DNA from: Phymorhynchus buccinoides
Lineage: Eukaryota; Mollusca; Gastropoda; Neogastropoda; Raphitomidae
Direction of reading: 5' to 3'
Assembly (NCBI GenBank): GCA_017654935.2
Contig: CM065711.1
Location: 27,515,418-27,579,417, forward strand
Length of the DNA: 64,000 nt
The notes beneath the pieces are model-generated. The model was not told the origin of the DNA, ran no database searches, and saw only the letters and a program-made list of their open reading frames with translations. Within the stretch, counting starts at the first letter, position 1. Each line of letters begins with the position of its first letter. Shown here piece after piece: positions 37,501 through 51,400 of this stretch. The position numbers were made by a program, and so were the translations under genes.

Positions 37501-40500
37501 ATGGTTTTAACCCTTTCGCCGCCAATGTCGCATTTATGCACCACAATGGTTTAACCCTTTCGCCGCCAATGTCGCATTTATGCACCACAATGGTTTAACC
37601 CTTTCACCGCCAATGTCGCATTTATGCACCACAATGGTTTAACCCTTTCACCGCCAATGTCGCATTTATGCACCACAATGGTTTAACCCTTTCACCGCCA
37701 ATGTCGCATTTATGCACCACAATGGTTTAACCCTTTCACCGCCAATGTCGCATTTATGCACCACAATGGTTTAACCCTTTCACCGCCAATGTCGCATTTA
37801 TGCACCACAATGGTTTAACCCTTTCACCGCCAATGTCGCATTTATGCACCACAATGGTTTAACCCTTTCACCGCCAATGTCGCATTTATGCACCACAATG
37901 GTTTAACCCTTTCACCGCCAATGTCACATTTATGCACCACAATGGTTTAACCCTTTCACCGCCAATGTCGCATTTATGCACCACGATGGTTTAACCCCTT
38001 TCACCGCCAATGTCGCATTTATGCACCACAATGGTTTAACCCTTTCACCGCCAATGTCGCATTTATGCACCACAATGGTTTAACCCTTTCACCGCCAATG
38101 TCGCATTTATGCACCACAATGGTTTAACCCTTTGAATGAAAAATGGTGTTTTACGTCCTCTCGGTCTGGAACAGACACATATGGGACATTTCTAGATACA
38201 AAGATGGTGGGAACAATACTGGAGGCAATGCCCGGAGGCAGTGCAACTCCAGTAAAGTCCTGATTTTTTAACTATACAGATAGGTGTAGCGGTAACCACG
38301 CCTCGGTTAAACCTTATTGGCTATGGTACCGCCACGCTCAAGTCGTTTAACCCTTTCACCGCCAATGTCGCATTTATGCACCACAATGGTTTAACCCTTT
38401 CGCCGCCAGCCATTTTTTTATCCAAAATATACCATTAAGCTTGACTGGGTAAAGAGAGAAAAATGATCTGCAATATTGCAAATTCCTCAGTGACATGTAT
38501 AACATTAGGCCTACCCTTACCTCCCAAAATGAAGAAAATAGGGTCTTCGGATAACAGGCCCTGATTTGATGCCTTTTAGTGACATGGGTGTTAAACCATT
38601 GTGGCGCATAAATGCGACATTGGCGGTGAAAGGGTTAACACCCACGTCACTAAAAGTCATCAAACCAGGGTCTGTTATCCAAATACCCTATTTTCTTAAT
38701 TTTGGGAGGCAGTTAAACATATCACAGAGAAATTCCCACTATTGCAGATATCTTTCTCTCTCTACCTGGTCCCGTGTGCCCATGCACTTAGCACACATTA
38801 TTTACGCACTGGTCTGCAGAGGGGAAGTATTGTTTTTTTGCTTTGATCTTGGGTTTGTTGCTCCTTTTGTTGCCTGCTTGTTTGTCTGTGTTGACAACGG
38901 CGCATTCGCCGAAATATCCAGTAGTTTTGTTTCGTCTCTTGTGAATAAAATAACGTCACTTTACACTTGTCGTGTAGTTGTTTGTTTGTTGCAGTCTGTT
39001 TCAGTTTTTTGTTGCTTTTTTCTACCTGATTAAGTTTAATGAATCTATTTCTTACCGTCATCCCTGACGTGGTGCAGAGTTCTGGGTAGCCAGGGGGCGT
39101 AATCCATCTCCTAAGTACCCAGGTCTGTTCTCCTTCAATGAATCTGTTTCTTACCATCATCCTTGACGTAGTGCAGAGTTCTGGGTAGCCAGGGGGCGTA
39201 ATCCATCTCCTAAGTACCCAGGTCTGTTCTCCTTTAATGAATCTGTTTCTTACCATCATCCCTGACGTAGTGCAGAGTTCTGGGTAGCCAGGGGGCGTAA
39301 TCCATGTCCTTGGCCTTGCTCCAGTAGGTGAGGAATCGGCTCCACAGTCGGTACAGGCAGCAGGTGGTCTTGCCCGTCCCGCTGCGGCCCAAAAGCAGAA
39401 TGGGCGCCTGGGACTGCAGGTGGATCACGGCGTGCTCACGATCCGTCACGCGGAAAGGGAAGTCGATCTTCATCTCCAGGTTCTGAAAGAAGGAAGAAAA
39501 GGTGGGGGTTCATTTTAATATTTTCATAACAGAGAGTATTTGAATGTCGAAACACTTTTCCAAAAGATTTCCTCCAGCCGAAGTCGGACATGCTAGGCCT
39601 AACTATATCTTAGGTGCATAGCGGCAGCATGACGCATCTGCACTCATAATCGACAGGAAACTGTCTTGAGTGATCGAAGAAGAAGAATCGCGAAGTCCAC
39701 AGAGAGACTGACAGAAAAACCGACAAAGGCAAAGGTGACATCAGAACTTCTTCTTCTTCGATCGCTCAGTTTCCTGTCAATTATGAGTGCAGATGCGTAA
39801 TGCTGCCGTTATGCGCCTAACTACAGAAATAGTTACTAGGCCCAGCATGTCCGACTTCAGCCGGAGGAAATCTTTTTGAAAGTGATTCTTGAAAAAAGGG
39901 CAGAAGAATGGACCCGGTAAGGCAGAAAGACAGTAGATGACAGTAAGCAAAGGGAAAAGGCAGAGTCAAAGAAAGTGGCAGATTAGAGGAAGTTACAAGC
40001 ACAGAACTTCCAGAAGGTGGGGGAACTATTTATACAAAAGACCCCGACTGGATGCACTTTATTGTCACACAGGTTGTATCACCACTCTTTTGCAAGCTGT
40101 ATATATGTGGGGGTGTTTTTTTGGGAGGGGTTTGCTGTCCCATCTTCTGGGCCGTACAGTGGCATTGCTCCCACGCCGCTCATTCTGAATCCCAACTCGC
40201 AGCCACACCTCCCCACGTTCAGGTCGCAGAATCCGAGACCAGCAGTCCAAGGGGAGCGAATCAAGGCAAGTTAGGCCGTCAGGAGGCAACCAACCGAGGA
40301 GACACTGAACTGCTGCTGAGTCACTTCGGTGGAGTTCAGTGGAGCCTGTTCAGGACACCACCTACTAAGCCCCCTACTGACAACACTATTCTCTTAGTCG
40401 CAGGAGCCAGCGTGAGTGAGGTCCTCCTCCGAGGGCGCCACCACGACCGTCCACCGACAGCCCCCCAGAACACACTGATCCCCATGACTTTGTCCTGAAC

Positions 40501-41654
40501 GCACCAAGGCATAGACTGGATTGGAAATCCTCTCTTTCCATCAGTCTAAGTTCGCTGTTATTTTTGTTATCTATTTGTTTGTTTGTGTTAATGGTAAGTG
40601 TGAAAAATGGCTACTCTATGTCAATACTTTTACCGTTGTAAAATATAGGTTCATTATCATTTTCTCCTCTCTCACTCTCTCTTCCTCTTTTTTTCTCTCT
40701 GCCCTCACTCTCTCACTCACCTTCAACACGTTGCACACAAGCATGGAAGAGAATGAAATAAATGAAAATCCATCTTCTCCCCTCCCTTTCCCCCCCCTCT
40801 CTCTCTCTCCCCCCCCCCCCCCCTCCTCTCTCTCTCTCTGTCCGTCTGTCTCACTCACCTTCAACATGTTGTGCACAAGAGTGGAAAAGAAGCCGCAGAA
40901 CTTCAAAATATGAAACTCCATCTTCTCCCCTCCCAACACCTCCCCCCCACCCTTCTCTCTCCCCCCCTCTCTCTCTCTCTCCCCCCCCCCCCCCCCCCCC
41001 CCCCCCCTCTCTTTCTCTCTCTGTCTGTCTCTCTCACTCACCTTCCAACACGTTGTACACAAGCGTGGAAGGGAAGCCGCAGAACTTCAAGATGTGAAAC
41101 TCCATTTTCTCCCCTCCATCCCCCTTCCCTCTCTCTCTTCTCTCTCCCCCCCTCTCTCTCTCTCTCCCTCTCCTCCTCTCTCACTCACCTTCAACACGTT
41201 GTACACGAGCGTAGAGAGAAGCCGTAGAACTTCAAGATGTGAAACTCCGTCTTCTCCCCTCCCGACATCACCCCCCCCCCCCCCCTCTCTCTCTCTTCTC
41301 CTCTCTCACTCACCTTTAACTTGTACACAAGAGTGGAAGAGAAGCCGTAGAACTTCAAGATGTGAAACTCCGTCTTCTCCCCTCCATCCCCACTCCCCCC
41401 TCTCTCTCTCTTTTCTCTCCCCTTCTCTCTCTTCTTCTCCTCTCTCATTCACCTTCAACACGAGAAGAGAAGCCGTAGAACTTCAAGATGTGGAACTCCA
41501 TCTTCTCCCCTCCATCCCCACTCCCCCCTCTCTCTCTCTTTTCTCTCCCCTTCTCTCTCTTCTTCTCCTCTCTCATTCACCTTCAACACGAGAAGAGAAG
41601 CCGTAGAACTTCAAGATGTGGAACTCCATCTTCTCCCCTCCCAACACCCCCCCC

Positions 41655-41688
<34 letters not shown>

Positions 41689-42812
41689 TCTCTCTTCTCT
41701 CTCTCTCTCTCTCTCACTTTCAACATGTTGTACACACAAGCGTGGAAGAGAAGCAATAGAGCTTCAAAATATGAAACTCCATCTTCTCCCCTCCATCCGC
41801 CCTCTCTCTCTCTCTTCTCTCTCCCCCCTCTCTTCTCTCCCCTCCTCTCTCTTCTCTCTCCCCTTCTCTGTTCTCTCTCCCCCTCTCTCTCCTCTCTCAC
41901 TGACCTTCAAGACGTTGTAGACGAGCGTGGAAGAGAAGCCGTAGAACTTCAAGATGTGAAACTCCATCTTCTCCCCTCCCGACATCCCCCCCCCCTCTCC
42001 CTTCTCCACACCCTCTCTCCCTCTCCTCCTCTCTCTCACTCACCTTCAAGACGTTGTAGACGAGCGTGGAAGAGAAGCCGTAGAACTTCAAGATGTGAAA
42101 CTCCATCTTCTCCCCTCCCGACATCCCCCCCCTCTCCCTCTCTCTTCTCCCCGCCCTCTCTCTCACTCACCTTCAACACGTTGTAGACGAGCGTGGAAGA
42201 GAAGCCGTAGAACTTCAAGATGTGGAACTCCATCTCCCCGGCACTGGCAGGGGGCCGCAACTCCAGCCTCCCCTCATGCTCGCTCTGCGCCGCCTGGCGG
42301 GCTTCCGAGCTGGCATCGGCCTCCGAGTAGAGCATGGGGTAGCGCTTGCTCAGCGCCCCCTGGAACTGCGGGCTCTTGACGCCTTTCAGCTCCCGCTTGA
42401 TCAGACAGTGCTCCCCGCGCTGGTGGGAGTGGACGATGCGTTGGACCGCCGGGCGCATCTGTGGGGGGGAGGAGAAAAAGGAACGTATGAACCGCATTTT
42501 TCTGACTATATATAAGGCACATATTTGCATAAGACACACACCCAACATTTACACTGAGGTTGGAAAAGTGATAGGACTGACCATTATTATTAGGGTACTT
42601 TATAGTCACAGGCATCTCTATGAAATTCGGGTTGCCCCCACCTGGAGAGCGCGTCGCAGCCAGAGGCGCGCCACCCAATTTTTTTTTTTTTTTTTTGCAT
42701 GCGATTTTTGTCACTGATGAGGGGGGGGGGGGGGGGGGGGTGTAAATTTTGACCAAATAACAACTTTTTCGTTGCCACTGGGTTTAACGTGTGCTAAGTG
42801 CATGGGCATACG

Positions 42813-42843
<31 letters not shown>

Positions 42844-44193
42844 TCCACGTTCAGACCGTTAAGGCCTAGTGCAGAATGAGAGGAAAAAATCCCCTGTACC
42901 CAGGTTCGAACTTGGGTTTACTTGACACGAAGCGAACGCGCTACCACTGTGCCACTCTACACACTTTTTCTCTCCAATTTTCCCTCTTTCTAAGCAAGAA
43001 AATCAATGGGTCAAAAATGTCCTTGACCTTGGAGATTGACGTTATGTTGAGAGAAAAAGACTCGGGGGAGGGTGGGGGGGTGTTGATAAGCTTTTTTTTC
43101 AGGCAGAGTAATAATTATTCGTTATTATTATCAAACCTTGTCAGCAAAAACTTACCCTTGCCTTTGCCATCGTCATTATCATCATCATCATTGCCATCAA
43201 TGTGAGAATGTGTTTTCTGTGTGTTTGATGAAATGTGTGTGAGTCTGTGTGTGTATGTCTGTGTGCAAGAATGCGTTCACTCGCGTGCGTGCATATGTGT
43301 CTGTTGTGTGTGTGTGTCTGTGTGCCATGTGTGTGTGTGTGTGTTGTGTGTGTTGTGTGTGTGTGTGTGTGTGTGTGTGTTGTGTGTGTCTGTGTCTGTA
43401 TGTCTGTGAGTGTTTCAATGCTGATTGTAAAGCGCTTTGTGCTCAATAAAAAGCGCTATATAAGTGTCTGTATATTTTTATTATTATTATTACCAACATC
43501 ATCATCACCGTTAACTATCTTACCTTGTCGTAGTGAAACACGATGTCCCACACACGGATGATCTCCGTGTACATCCTGCCCCCTCTCACGGCAAACTTCC
43601 CCTTTCCCTTGTTATCATCATCATCATCATCATCATCATTATCATCATCATCGTCGTCATCATCACCGTTGCTATCTCACCTTGTAGCAGCGAAACACGA
43701 TGTCCGACACACGGATGATCTCCGTGTACATCCTGCCCCCTCTCACGGCAAACTTCCCCTTTCCCTTGTTATCGTCATCATCATCATCATCGTCATCGTC
43801 ATCATCATCATCACCGTTGCTATCTTACCTTGTCGTAGCGAAACACGATGTCCCACACATGGATGATCTCCGTGTACATCCTACCCCCTCTCACGGCAAA
43901 CTTCCCCTTGTTATCATCATCATCATCATCACCGTTGCTATCTTACCTTGTCGCAGTGAAACACGATGTCCCACACACGGATGATCTCCGTGTACATCCT
44001 GCCCCCTCTCACGGCAAACTTCCCCTTTCCCTTGTTATCGTCATCATCATCGTCATCATCATCATCATCATCATCATCACACCGTTGCTATCTCACCTTG
44101 TCGCAGTGAAACACGATGTCCCACACACGGATGATCTCCGTGTACATCCTGCCCCCTCTCACGGCAAACTTCCCCTTTCCCTTGTTATCGTCG

Positions 44194-44228
<35 letters not shown>

Positions 44229-45376
44229 GTCATCATCATCATCACCGTTGCTATCTTACCTTGTCGCAGTGAAACACGATGTCCCACACACGGATGATCT
44301 CCGTGTACATCCTGCCCCGTCTCACGGCAAACTTCCCCTTTCCCTTGTTATCACCATCATCATCATCATCATCATCGTTGCTATCTTACCTTGTCGTAGC
44401 GAAACACGATGTCCCACACGCGGATGATCTCCGTGTACATCCTGCCGCCTCTCACGGCAAACTTCCCCTTTCCCTTGCCGTAGTCGTCGTCATCGTCGTT
44501 GTCGTCGATCCTCTTCTCGGCGGCCTCGCTCAGTCGGGGGGAAAAGGCGATGGCCAGCTCCCACAGAATGCGGGCGCCTTTCACGAACTTGGCTTGATGC
44601 AGGTTGAGGGAGTCTGGGACATGGTGCACCTACGTTAACAAACAAACAAAAAAACTATAATCAGACCTGATTACCAAAACCTTTTCATGACTGTACAATC
44701 AAGAAAGAAAAATGTGTATAATTATCAAGTCAGGTCAGGTAGTTAGGACATTAGGCCTCACGGCCTCTTCACTGTCCTGTCATTTTTGTTTGAACTTTTG
44801 CACAGCTGAGTTTTTTTATATTTTGTTTTCGGCAAATCTGCCTTTTAGTCATGCTCATATTGTAGTTTTGATATGTTGGTGTATCCACCAAGGAGGTTTT
44901 TTAATTGTGTTAGATTCTGTGCTCGTTTAATATGTGCAGGAAGAGTATTCCAAAACTTTGTTACTCTGTTCGAAAAGATTTTTTTTCTAATATTAGTTCG
45001 GCTATACTGGGTTAGTATTTTTAAATCCCCTTTATCATCGCGGTAAAAGTTGCTGTGTCAAAAATGTGTACAATCAGGGAGAAAATGTGTAATTATCATT
45101 GCGGTAAAAGTTTGCAGTGTTTTACTCAAACCATAATTATCCTCTAAATATTCATATACCTTGCACGGTGCGTCCGTTTACAACCTTGATTTAAAGTGGT
45201 TGTTTTTTTCTTGTATTTTGTGAGCGGTTTTGTTTTCCTATTTGTATTTTTTAAATTTCTTTTCTTTTTGTTCTGAGGGCCGGATGAAAACAAGGCCTGT
45301 TATTGTGCTTATTCCGCTTTCCCTCAATAAAAAACATTCGTTCGTTCGATCTCTCTCTCCTCCTCCTCCTTTTCTG

Positions 45377-45407
<31 letters not shown>

Positions 45408-48400
45408 GACCTTTCTACACAGCTGGGGTCTCCACTCCCCACTGGCCAGGAAGCGTATGGCGCGGAAGATCCTGCGCTTGAGGCGGAAGGGCACACGCTG
45501 GTCTCGCAGAGTCCTCCACACCTCTGCTGTGCACTCCACCTCCCAGTCCAGGTTGTCGAAGGTCAGCAGGTCAAGGTCAAGGTCATCCTCCGCCTGAAAC
45601 CACGACAATAGTGGTAGTAGTGAATATTGATACAGTCGAACCTCCTTTATAAGACCTTCAAAAATAATGAATGAAATTCTGCTTAACGTCCTCCGGTCTG
45701 GAACAGACACATATGGGGCGTTAGTAGATATAAAGATGGTGGGAACGATCCTGGAGGCAATGTCTGGAGGCAGTGCAACCCCAGGAAAGTCCCGAATTTT
45801 TAACAATACAGATAAGTATTCATAAATTAAAAAATCCAAAATGAGGTCTTATATGGGAGGGGTCTTATAAGGGAGGTAATTTTAATACTTACAAAGAAGG
45901 GCAGTGTCTCAGAGAAGTAGGTCTTATGTGGGAGGGAGTCTTATAATGGGAGGTCTTATAAGGGAGGTAATTTTAATACTTACAAAGAAGGGCAGTGTCT
46001 CAGAGAAGTAGGTCTTATGTGGGAGGGAGTCTTATAATGGGGTCTTATAAGGGAGGTTCCACTGTATTGATAATAATAACAATTCCCTCCTGTGGGGATA
46101 CCCGGGGGGGTCTTTTGTATAAATAGTTCCCCCACCTTCTGGAAGTTCTCTCCTTGTAGCTTTCTCTAATCTGCCACTCTCTTCGACTCTGCCTTTTCCC
46201 TTTTCTTACTGTCACCTACTATCTTTCTGATTTACTGGCCCATGCTCCTGCCTTTTCCCTTTTCTTACTGTCACCTACTATCTTTCTGACTTACTGACCC
46301 ATGCTCCTGCCTTTTCCCTTTTCTTACTGTCACCTACTATCTTTCTGATTTACTGGCCCATGCTCCTGCCTTTTCCCTTTTCTTACTGTCACCTACTATC
46401 TTTCTGACTTACTGGCCCATGCTCCTGCCTTTTCCCTTTCCTTACTGTCACCTACTATCTTTCTGATTTACTGGCCCATGCTACTGCCTTTTCCCTTTTC
46501 TTACTGTCACCTACTATCTTTCTGACTTACTGGCCCATTCTCCTGCCTTTTTTCCCCAAACAAATCTTCCAAATACACATTTCTCCGTTTGAGCTCCTCC
46601 GAAATCAGAATGTGTTGTCTGTACGCAGCGGGTAGACCAGTGAAAACTGAAAACCGGACACGTACGTACCTTACCCATTATGGCCAGGGAATGCAGAAGA
46701 AGAAGAAGGATCTTTCATCAAAACAAACATCAGATTTTTTTTCTCTCCAAAAAAGCACAATCTTTACAAAATGAAAATAAAAAAGTTCCCTCACTCACAC
46801 TCCAGGTTTGTTTTTCCTTCCACCTCTTCACCCTCACTATAAAATAAACACCTCTTCACCCTCACTATAAAATAAACACCTCTTCACCCTCACTATAAAA
46901 TAAACCCCTCTTCACCCTCACTATAAAATAAACACCTCTTCACCCTCACTATAAAATAAACACCTCTTCACCCTCACTATAAAATAAACCCCTCTTCACC
47001 CTCACTATAAAATAAACACCTCTTCACCCTCACTATAAAATAAACCCCTCTTCACCCTCTCTATAAAATAAACCCCTCTTCACCCTCACTATAAAATAAA
47101 CCCCTCTTCACCCTCACTATAAAATAAACCCCTCTTCACCCTCACTATAAAATAAACAGAGAACTGTTCCCCACGTTCTTTTTGTTATCATGTCTTCACG
47201 TATGAACAGAACTGCGCAACCACCTTCTCCTCCTCTTTATACCAAATGTGACCCAGCACCATGAAAGGGACATCAAGTGTCAAAATGACTTATCTGAGAA
47301 AAAGTTGGTACAGCTAAAAACGTCAGACCGTTCTCTTTCTAATGATACAAGAACCATTCTTGTATCTTTTCCCGTTCCAGAGTTATGAGCCTTCAAAGTT
47401 GGTAGGGTGACTTGTCGGTCATTTTGAGAAGCGACAGTCTAAAGTCTAGCCTAGAAATGCCATTTTCTACTACTACTACTTAAGCACTTTTTTTGGAGTA
47501 TTTAGAGACCACAATAAAGATTATCCTTCATAGTGTCCTGAACAGGCTCCACTGAACTCCACCGAAGTGACTCAGCAGCAGTGCAGTGTCTCCTTGGCTG
47601 GTTGCCTCCTGAAGGCCGAACATAGATTCGCTCCCCTTGGACTGCTGGTCTCGGATTCTGCGACCTGAACAAGCCGGGGTGTGGCTGCGAGTTGGGATTC
47701 GAGATGAGCGGCGTGGGAACAACGCCACTGCACGGCCCAGAAGATGGGACAGCAAAACAAATTAATAAAAATTATCCTTCATAAATATGAAAGATGAGAT
47801 GTTAGAGAGCAAGAAAATAACCAGAACTCAAAATTTATTTTAAAAAAGAAAGAAAAAAATGAAGATATTTTTTTGAGTTTGCAAGCCTGTTGTGAGAAAC
47901 AAGCCCAGTGACTTAGCGTCCCTTTCGTGGTGCTGGGTCACAAATCAGTGGATAAAAAAAAATATATAACAAACTTTTTTTTGAGTTTGCAAGCCTATTG
48001 TGAGAAACTAGCCCAGTGACTTTCGTGGTGCTGGGTCACAAATCAAGAAACAAAACTCCCAACATTCTTTACAATCTCTTCTTGCATTCATAGCTACTTT
48101 TCCTTACCTCCTTCTCATCCTCGTCCTCCTCCTCCTCGTCCTCAGAATCTTGAGGCGACGACTTGGCTCCAACATCAACACCATCAACAGCCGGAGGAGG
48201 AGCATCCCCGGAAGCCGTCGGAACGGCGGCAGAACTTTTTCCTGCTCTCTCTTTCCCTCCCTCCTCCTCCTCGTCTTCGCTGTCACAAAACGAATCCACT
48301 CTCGCCCTCCGCCTCGAGGCCCCGTCTCGCCCCATCTCCACCCACCGGCCCTTCGAACTCTTGGCCAGCTTGGCCTCCACCGGGGTCAGCTCGCTGAGGT

Positions 48401-51400
48401 CATTCACCAGAGAGGTCAAGGTCGACATGGCGTCCTTCGTCCGGAACCCGGGGCGGTCCAGCGTCGATCTGGACACGGGCTTCGAAGGTTCGCTGTCAAC
48501 GCCGCTGACACTGCTTCGTTGGTTATCTCCCCCTTCTCGGATTTTCCTCGCTTCGGAACTCGCGGCGGTTTCCGCAGGGGAGGACAACTGTTCTTTCTTC
48601 ACGTCTTCTTTCCGTTTCGCGCTAGCGGCGGCGACAGCAACGCCCCCTGTCGGTTTCCCGGCCACCTTCAAGTACTGGGTGCGCCGGTCGTGGGGCTTGA
48701 GGAACTCGATGGCCGCTCTCCCCTCCGCGTTCCTGACGTCCACGGGCACGTCCCGGGAGACCAGCAGCTCCACGGCGCGGTGGGAGTGCTTGGAGTAGTG
48801 GGCGCGGCAGGCCAGGTGCAGCAGGGAGTCGCCGCCCTTGTCCAGGCAGGTGGAGGGGTCCAGGTACGGGAGCTTGGCGGGATTCCCGTCGAAGAGGGAG
48901 AGGAGCTGCTCGAACAGGCTGAAGTTGTTGCCTGGAAGAAATTATAAAAAATAAAATAAAAAACACGCACACTCAAAAAACATTTGATTAATAGTTTTTA
49001 TCATGATTAGTTCAAATCTCCAACGGATCACACAAGTGGTTTAAACAAATCTTGAATCATGTCCAAACAAACAACGCAACGAAGAGTCTCCGTGCTCAAG
49101 GGAGACAAACCTGGGCTGAACCCCCCTTAACAGTCGACATTATCTGCGATTATCTTACAATGATCCCACCTTTATCAAGTTTTCAAGTTCAAGTTAAGTT
49201 TATTTTCCAAAAAACCCTAGGGGCACAAGAAAACAATTACAATTATGTTGCGGCAACTGAACAACACCTCACACACACTGGTTTTAAACAACATACCAGT
49301 GCACAATTCCAAACATTTATAAACTTGCAATAACCATCTGCAAAGGCGCGTACACGCGCCCATACACACACACTCCAAACTCCAGAGCCAGCTCCAACGC
49401 GGCATGCAGTGAAGAGTCTCCGTGCTCCAGGGAGACAAATCATTATCTGCGATTATCTTACAATGGTCGACTTATGGCGATTATTTGACCACCAGGGGGC
49501 AGTCAATCCACTAGGGGCTTATCACGCGATTTTGTTAGTTGGGCGTAGTGAGAAAGAGAGAGAGAGGGAGTGGGACTCCTCCCTCCCTCTCTCTCTTTCT
49601 TTATCCCCAACTATGAACATAGAGAGGATTAGCCCCACTCGAGCGTTATGCCCCCTGGTGGTAAAAAAAACCCCGCTAAGTCGCTCATTACCTCACCTTT
49701 ATCTCTGTCCAGAGCCAGAGCCAGCCCCAGCGCGGCATGCAGCGGAGTGTCTCCGTGCTCGAGGGAGACAAACTTGGGCTCCACCCTCGGCCCCCATCAC
49801 CCCCCCCCCCCTTAACAGTCGACATTATCTGTGATTATCTCACAATTATCCCACCTTTATCCCTGTCCAGAGCCAGCCCCAACGCGGCATGCAGCGGGGT
49901 GTCCCCGTGTTCGAGGGAGACAAACTTGGGCTCCACCCCGGCCTCCATCACCAGCCTCTCGGCCACCCGCCACTCCCCGTGACCCAGGGTCGACGTCATG
50001 GCGTCGCGGTGATGGCTGGGCGGCAGCACGGCACCATGGGACAGCAGCAGGTTCAGGATCTGGGGGACACAAGGAACGATTCGTAATAAATTCAACGGTA
50101 AAGGTAAAGATGTGCCACCCCCCATGCATTTCTCGGTTCATTCTATTTTTCCGTTTTTGCCTTTCTTACCATACATAAAGCTGTATTTTAGGAACATTTT
50201 CAGCTAATAACCTTTTTGGAATACTAACCCTAGCCCTAAACCTAACCCTACCCCCCACTATGTACTGCAGTACACCGCGATTTGTCACAATTGTGGTTCG
50301 TTGCGTTTTTCCGTCTTATAGGGTGGGGGGTAGGGGTAGGGTTAGGGTTAGGGCTAGGGTTAGGGTTAGGTTTAGGGATAGGGTTAGTATTCCAAAAAGG
50401 TTATTAGCTAAAAATGTTCCTAAAATACAGCTTTACGTATGGTCAGAAAGGCAATAACGGAAAAATAGAATTAACCGAGATAGGTAGGGGGGGTGGCACA
50501 TCTTGACCTTTACCAATTCAACGATGGCTTGGAGTCAAAACGGACTATCTTTAGATAGTCCATTGATGCATTATTGAAGTTACAGTGGAGACCTACTTCT
50601 CCGAGACAGTGCCCTTCTTTGTAAGTATTAAAATTACCTCCGTTATAAGACCCCTCCCTTATAAGACCTCATTTTGGATGATTTTTGAAGGTCTTATAAG
50701 GGAGGGGTCTTAAACGGAGGTAATTTTAATACTTACAAAGAAGGGCAATGTCTCAGAGAAGTAGGTCTTATATGGGAGGGAGTCTTATAACGGGAGGTCT
50801 TATAAGGGAGGTTCCACTGTACTTCAAACACTAATAACTTGCATTATATGGGAGGGAGTCTTATAATGGGAGGTCTAATAAGGGAGGTTCCACTGTACTT
50901 CAAACACTAATAACTTGCATTATATGGGAGGGAGTCTTATAATGGGAGGTCTTATAAGGGAGGTTCCACTGTACTTCAAACACTAATAACTTGTATACAA
51001 AAAAAGACTGCAGAAATATAAAAAGCATAATCCCCATTTTATACTAGTTGTAGTCTTTTTTAATACAAGTTATTAGTTTTTGCAACAACATCAATAATAA
51101 GTCAATGGACTATCTAAAGATACCATAAAATGCGGACTATAAGCCGCTACTTTTTACCTCAAACTTTGGCCCATGCGGCTTATAGACTGATGCGGCTTAT
51201 CTGGTGTGTTTTTTAACTCATTCCATGCTGGCCAGTTGCTTCCCTTTGCAAGCGTTCTGTACTGGCCGATTTGCATAGGTTGCAAACAAATTATTTTCTA
51301 AATAATGGTAACAGATACAAACGTGACATTTTGGCAATATGTACACAATATACAGTACTAACACCTGCAACAGTTTCAAAGCATCCACTTTATTAGTTTT

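Noticed and set aside
34644..38134. CRISPR-like array or centromeric satellite
   Set aside because: Units are directly adjacent with no unique spacers, and the unit is derived from a MITE end; a single intronic array is not evidence for a centromere.
40690..42180. Proline/serine-rich frames on the plus strand
   Set aside because: They read the antisense of exon 7 edge copies and CT tracts.
48150..48947. 265- and 211-codon plus-strand frames opposite exon 4
   Set aside because: Antisense shadows of a GC-rich coding exon with clear minus-strand homology and splice sites.
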